IMG/VR virus record: IMGVR_UViG_3300037468_000183
Coordinates: 40,081 to 104,080 of that record
Direction: 5' to 3' (one strand)
Origin: a virus
DNA: 64,000 bases
Below are positions 63,415 through 64,000 of this stretch, piece by piece. The position numbers and the translations under genes were made by a program. Below the pieces are notes generated by a model. That model worked only from the letters and a program-made list of their open reading frames with translations. It searched no databases and was not told the DNA's origin. The number at the start of each line of letters is the position of its first letter. Position 1 is the first letter of the stretch.

Positions 63415-64000
63415 TGCGTTGTGTCCTCTCTGTCCCGAATCCAATACTCCCAAACGCCATCACGCTTCCTGCGAGCCAGTGTGCCTTTCTTCTCCATCCT
63501 CGTCAGACAGTTGCTCGCCAACGAGCCGGGAAGATCGAGCACAGCGTTGACCTCCCGGAATGTCAGCGGTGTCGATGCCGTGACCAGCAGAGCCACCACC
63601 TTTTCAATGTGCTTCTGCTTGCGACCGACCGGGTTGGCCGGCACAGGCGAAGGCACGGCGTTACCCGTTGCCAGCCAAGTCGTGCGTTCCTTGCAGCGTT
63701 CGGGACGTGCGAGACCCACGGCAACGATACGGCTCTGATTGCGCAGCAAACGCCACGCACCCAGCAGCAACGACTTCTCTCTGTCCACGCCAACGCAACA
63801 CTCGGAGAACATCGCTGGACGATCCAGGAGGAGCAGGTTTGCCAGCAGCGTTTCAGCGACCGCGGCAATCTGTACGCGCCTTTGCTCGGCCACGGCTTGC
63901 GCGTCTGCCTCGTCAACCGCTGCACGGCAGACAACCGCCTCCCGCGCGATGTTGGCGCGCTGGCATTCTGCGTAGTACGGACAGGCAGGCCGTTTGGTCT
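63411..64000 (-). CDS. Cys-motif / winged-helix regulator, partial at window edge
   Basis: The frame runs off the right edge. Its visible start carries CPYYAECQ and a further Cys 12 residues on, a redox or zinc motif. The C-terminal half has an HTH-type pattern (HIEKVVALLVTASTPLTFRE; GSLASNCLTRMEKKGTLARR). A GTG at 63893 is an internal start candidate, but coding signal continues upstream. Probable DNA-binding regulator. Confidence 0.55.
   Translation of the reverse strand, partial: TKRPACPYYAECQRANIAREAVVCRAAVDEADAQAVAEQRRVQIAAVAETLLANLLLLDRPAMFSECCVGVDREKSLLLGAWRLLRNQSRIVAVGLARPERCKERTTWLATGNAVPSPVPANPVGRKQKHIEKVVALLVTASTPLTFREVNAVLDLPGSLASNCLTRMEKKGTLARRKRDGVWEYWIRDREDTTQ

Overview
The window is most of a tailed double-stranded DNA phage (siphovirus-type) genome or prophage. 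The evidence is a complete ordered late module: DUF5681-like small terminase, large terminase, SPP1-type portal, MuF-like protein, scaffold, decoration proteins, Mu-gpT-like HK97-fold capsid, connectors, HK97 gp10, DUF3168 tail completion protein, tail tube, frameshifted tail chaperone, 1095-residue tape measure, hub and fibres. The DNA looks GC-rich. The host is not proven. DUF4214 and FG-GAP repeats in a lipoprotein, an effector-associated (EAD-type) domain, and TTGACA/TATAAT promoters placed almost on top of start codons would fit Chloroflexota or a similar environmental lineage; this is inference. I see no integrase, tRNA, CRISPR array, rRNA or clear lysis gene.

Layout. (1) 10-14969, minus strand: an early module of tightly overlapping small genes with a DNA methyltransferase, VRR-NUC nuclease, PAPS-reductase-like protein, RecA/DnaB-type ATPase, replisome organiser-like protein, AEP-like primase with PriCT-2, a phiC31 gp3-like protein and a GIY-YIG endonuclease. 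(2) 14970-15393: divergent control region. (3) 15394-18471, plus strand: HTH protein, membrane-anchored FtsK/HerA-like ATPase and small membrane proteins. (4) 18546-20535: accessory region with an EAD-type domain/TM protein and partner membrane proteins. (5) 20852-20986: two helically phased arrays of 11-bp repeats. (6) 21054-57958, plus strand: late structural genes. At 33912-38680, and again at 39902-41131, the connector genes are interrupted by enzymes: a PLP amino-sugar aminotransferase, a DNA methyltransferase, three glycosyltransferase-like proteins, a SAM methyltransferase and a hexapeptide acyltransferase. (7) 57977-58024: a bidirectional terminator abutting a perfect parS site. (8) 58051-64000, minus strand: small genes, a ParB-domain/methyltransferase fusion, a MazG-like protein and a second perfect parS site.

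How it fits together. Early genes replicate the DNA and appear to modify it heavily: five separate DNA methyltransferases, two fused to ParB-like domains. Late genes build a long-tailed virion. The sugar-enzyme cassette inside the connector operon could glycosylate virion proteins, DNA or the host surface. Two perfect parS sites with no ParA/ParB partition operon suggest that the element borrows the host ParB system.

The strongest new leads are the two parS sites, a pair of covarying structured RNA elements upstream of early genes, an interleaved-helix (pseudoknot-capable) leader before the ParB-methyltransferase, the phased repeat arrays before the terminase genes, the embedded amino-sugar/glycosyltransferase cassette, and the EAD-domain membrane protein.
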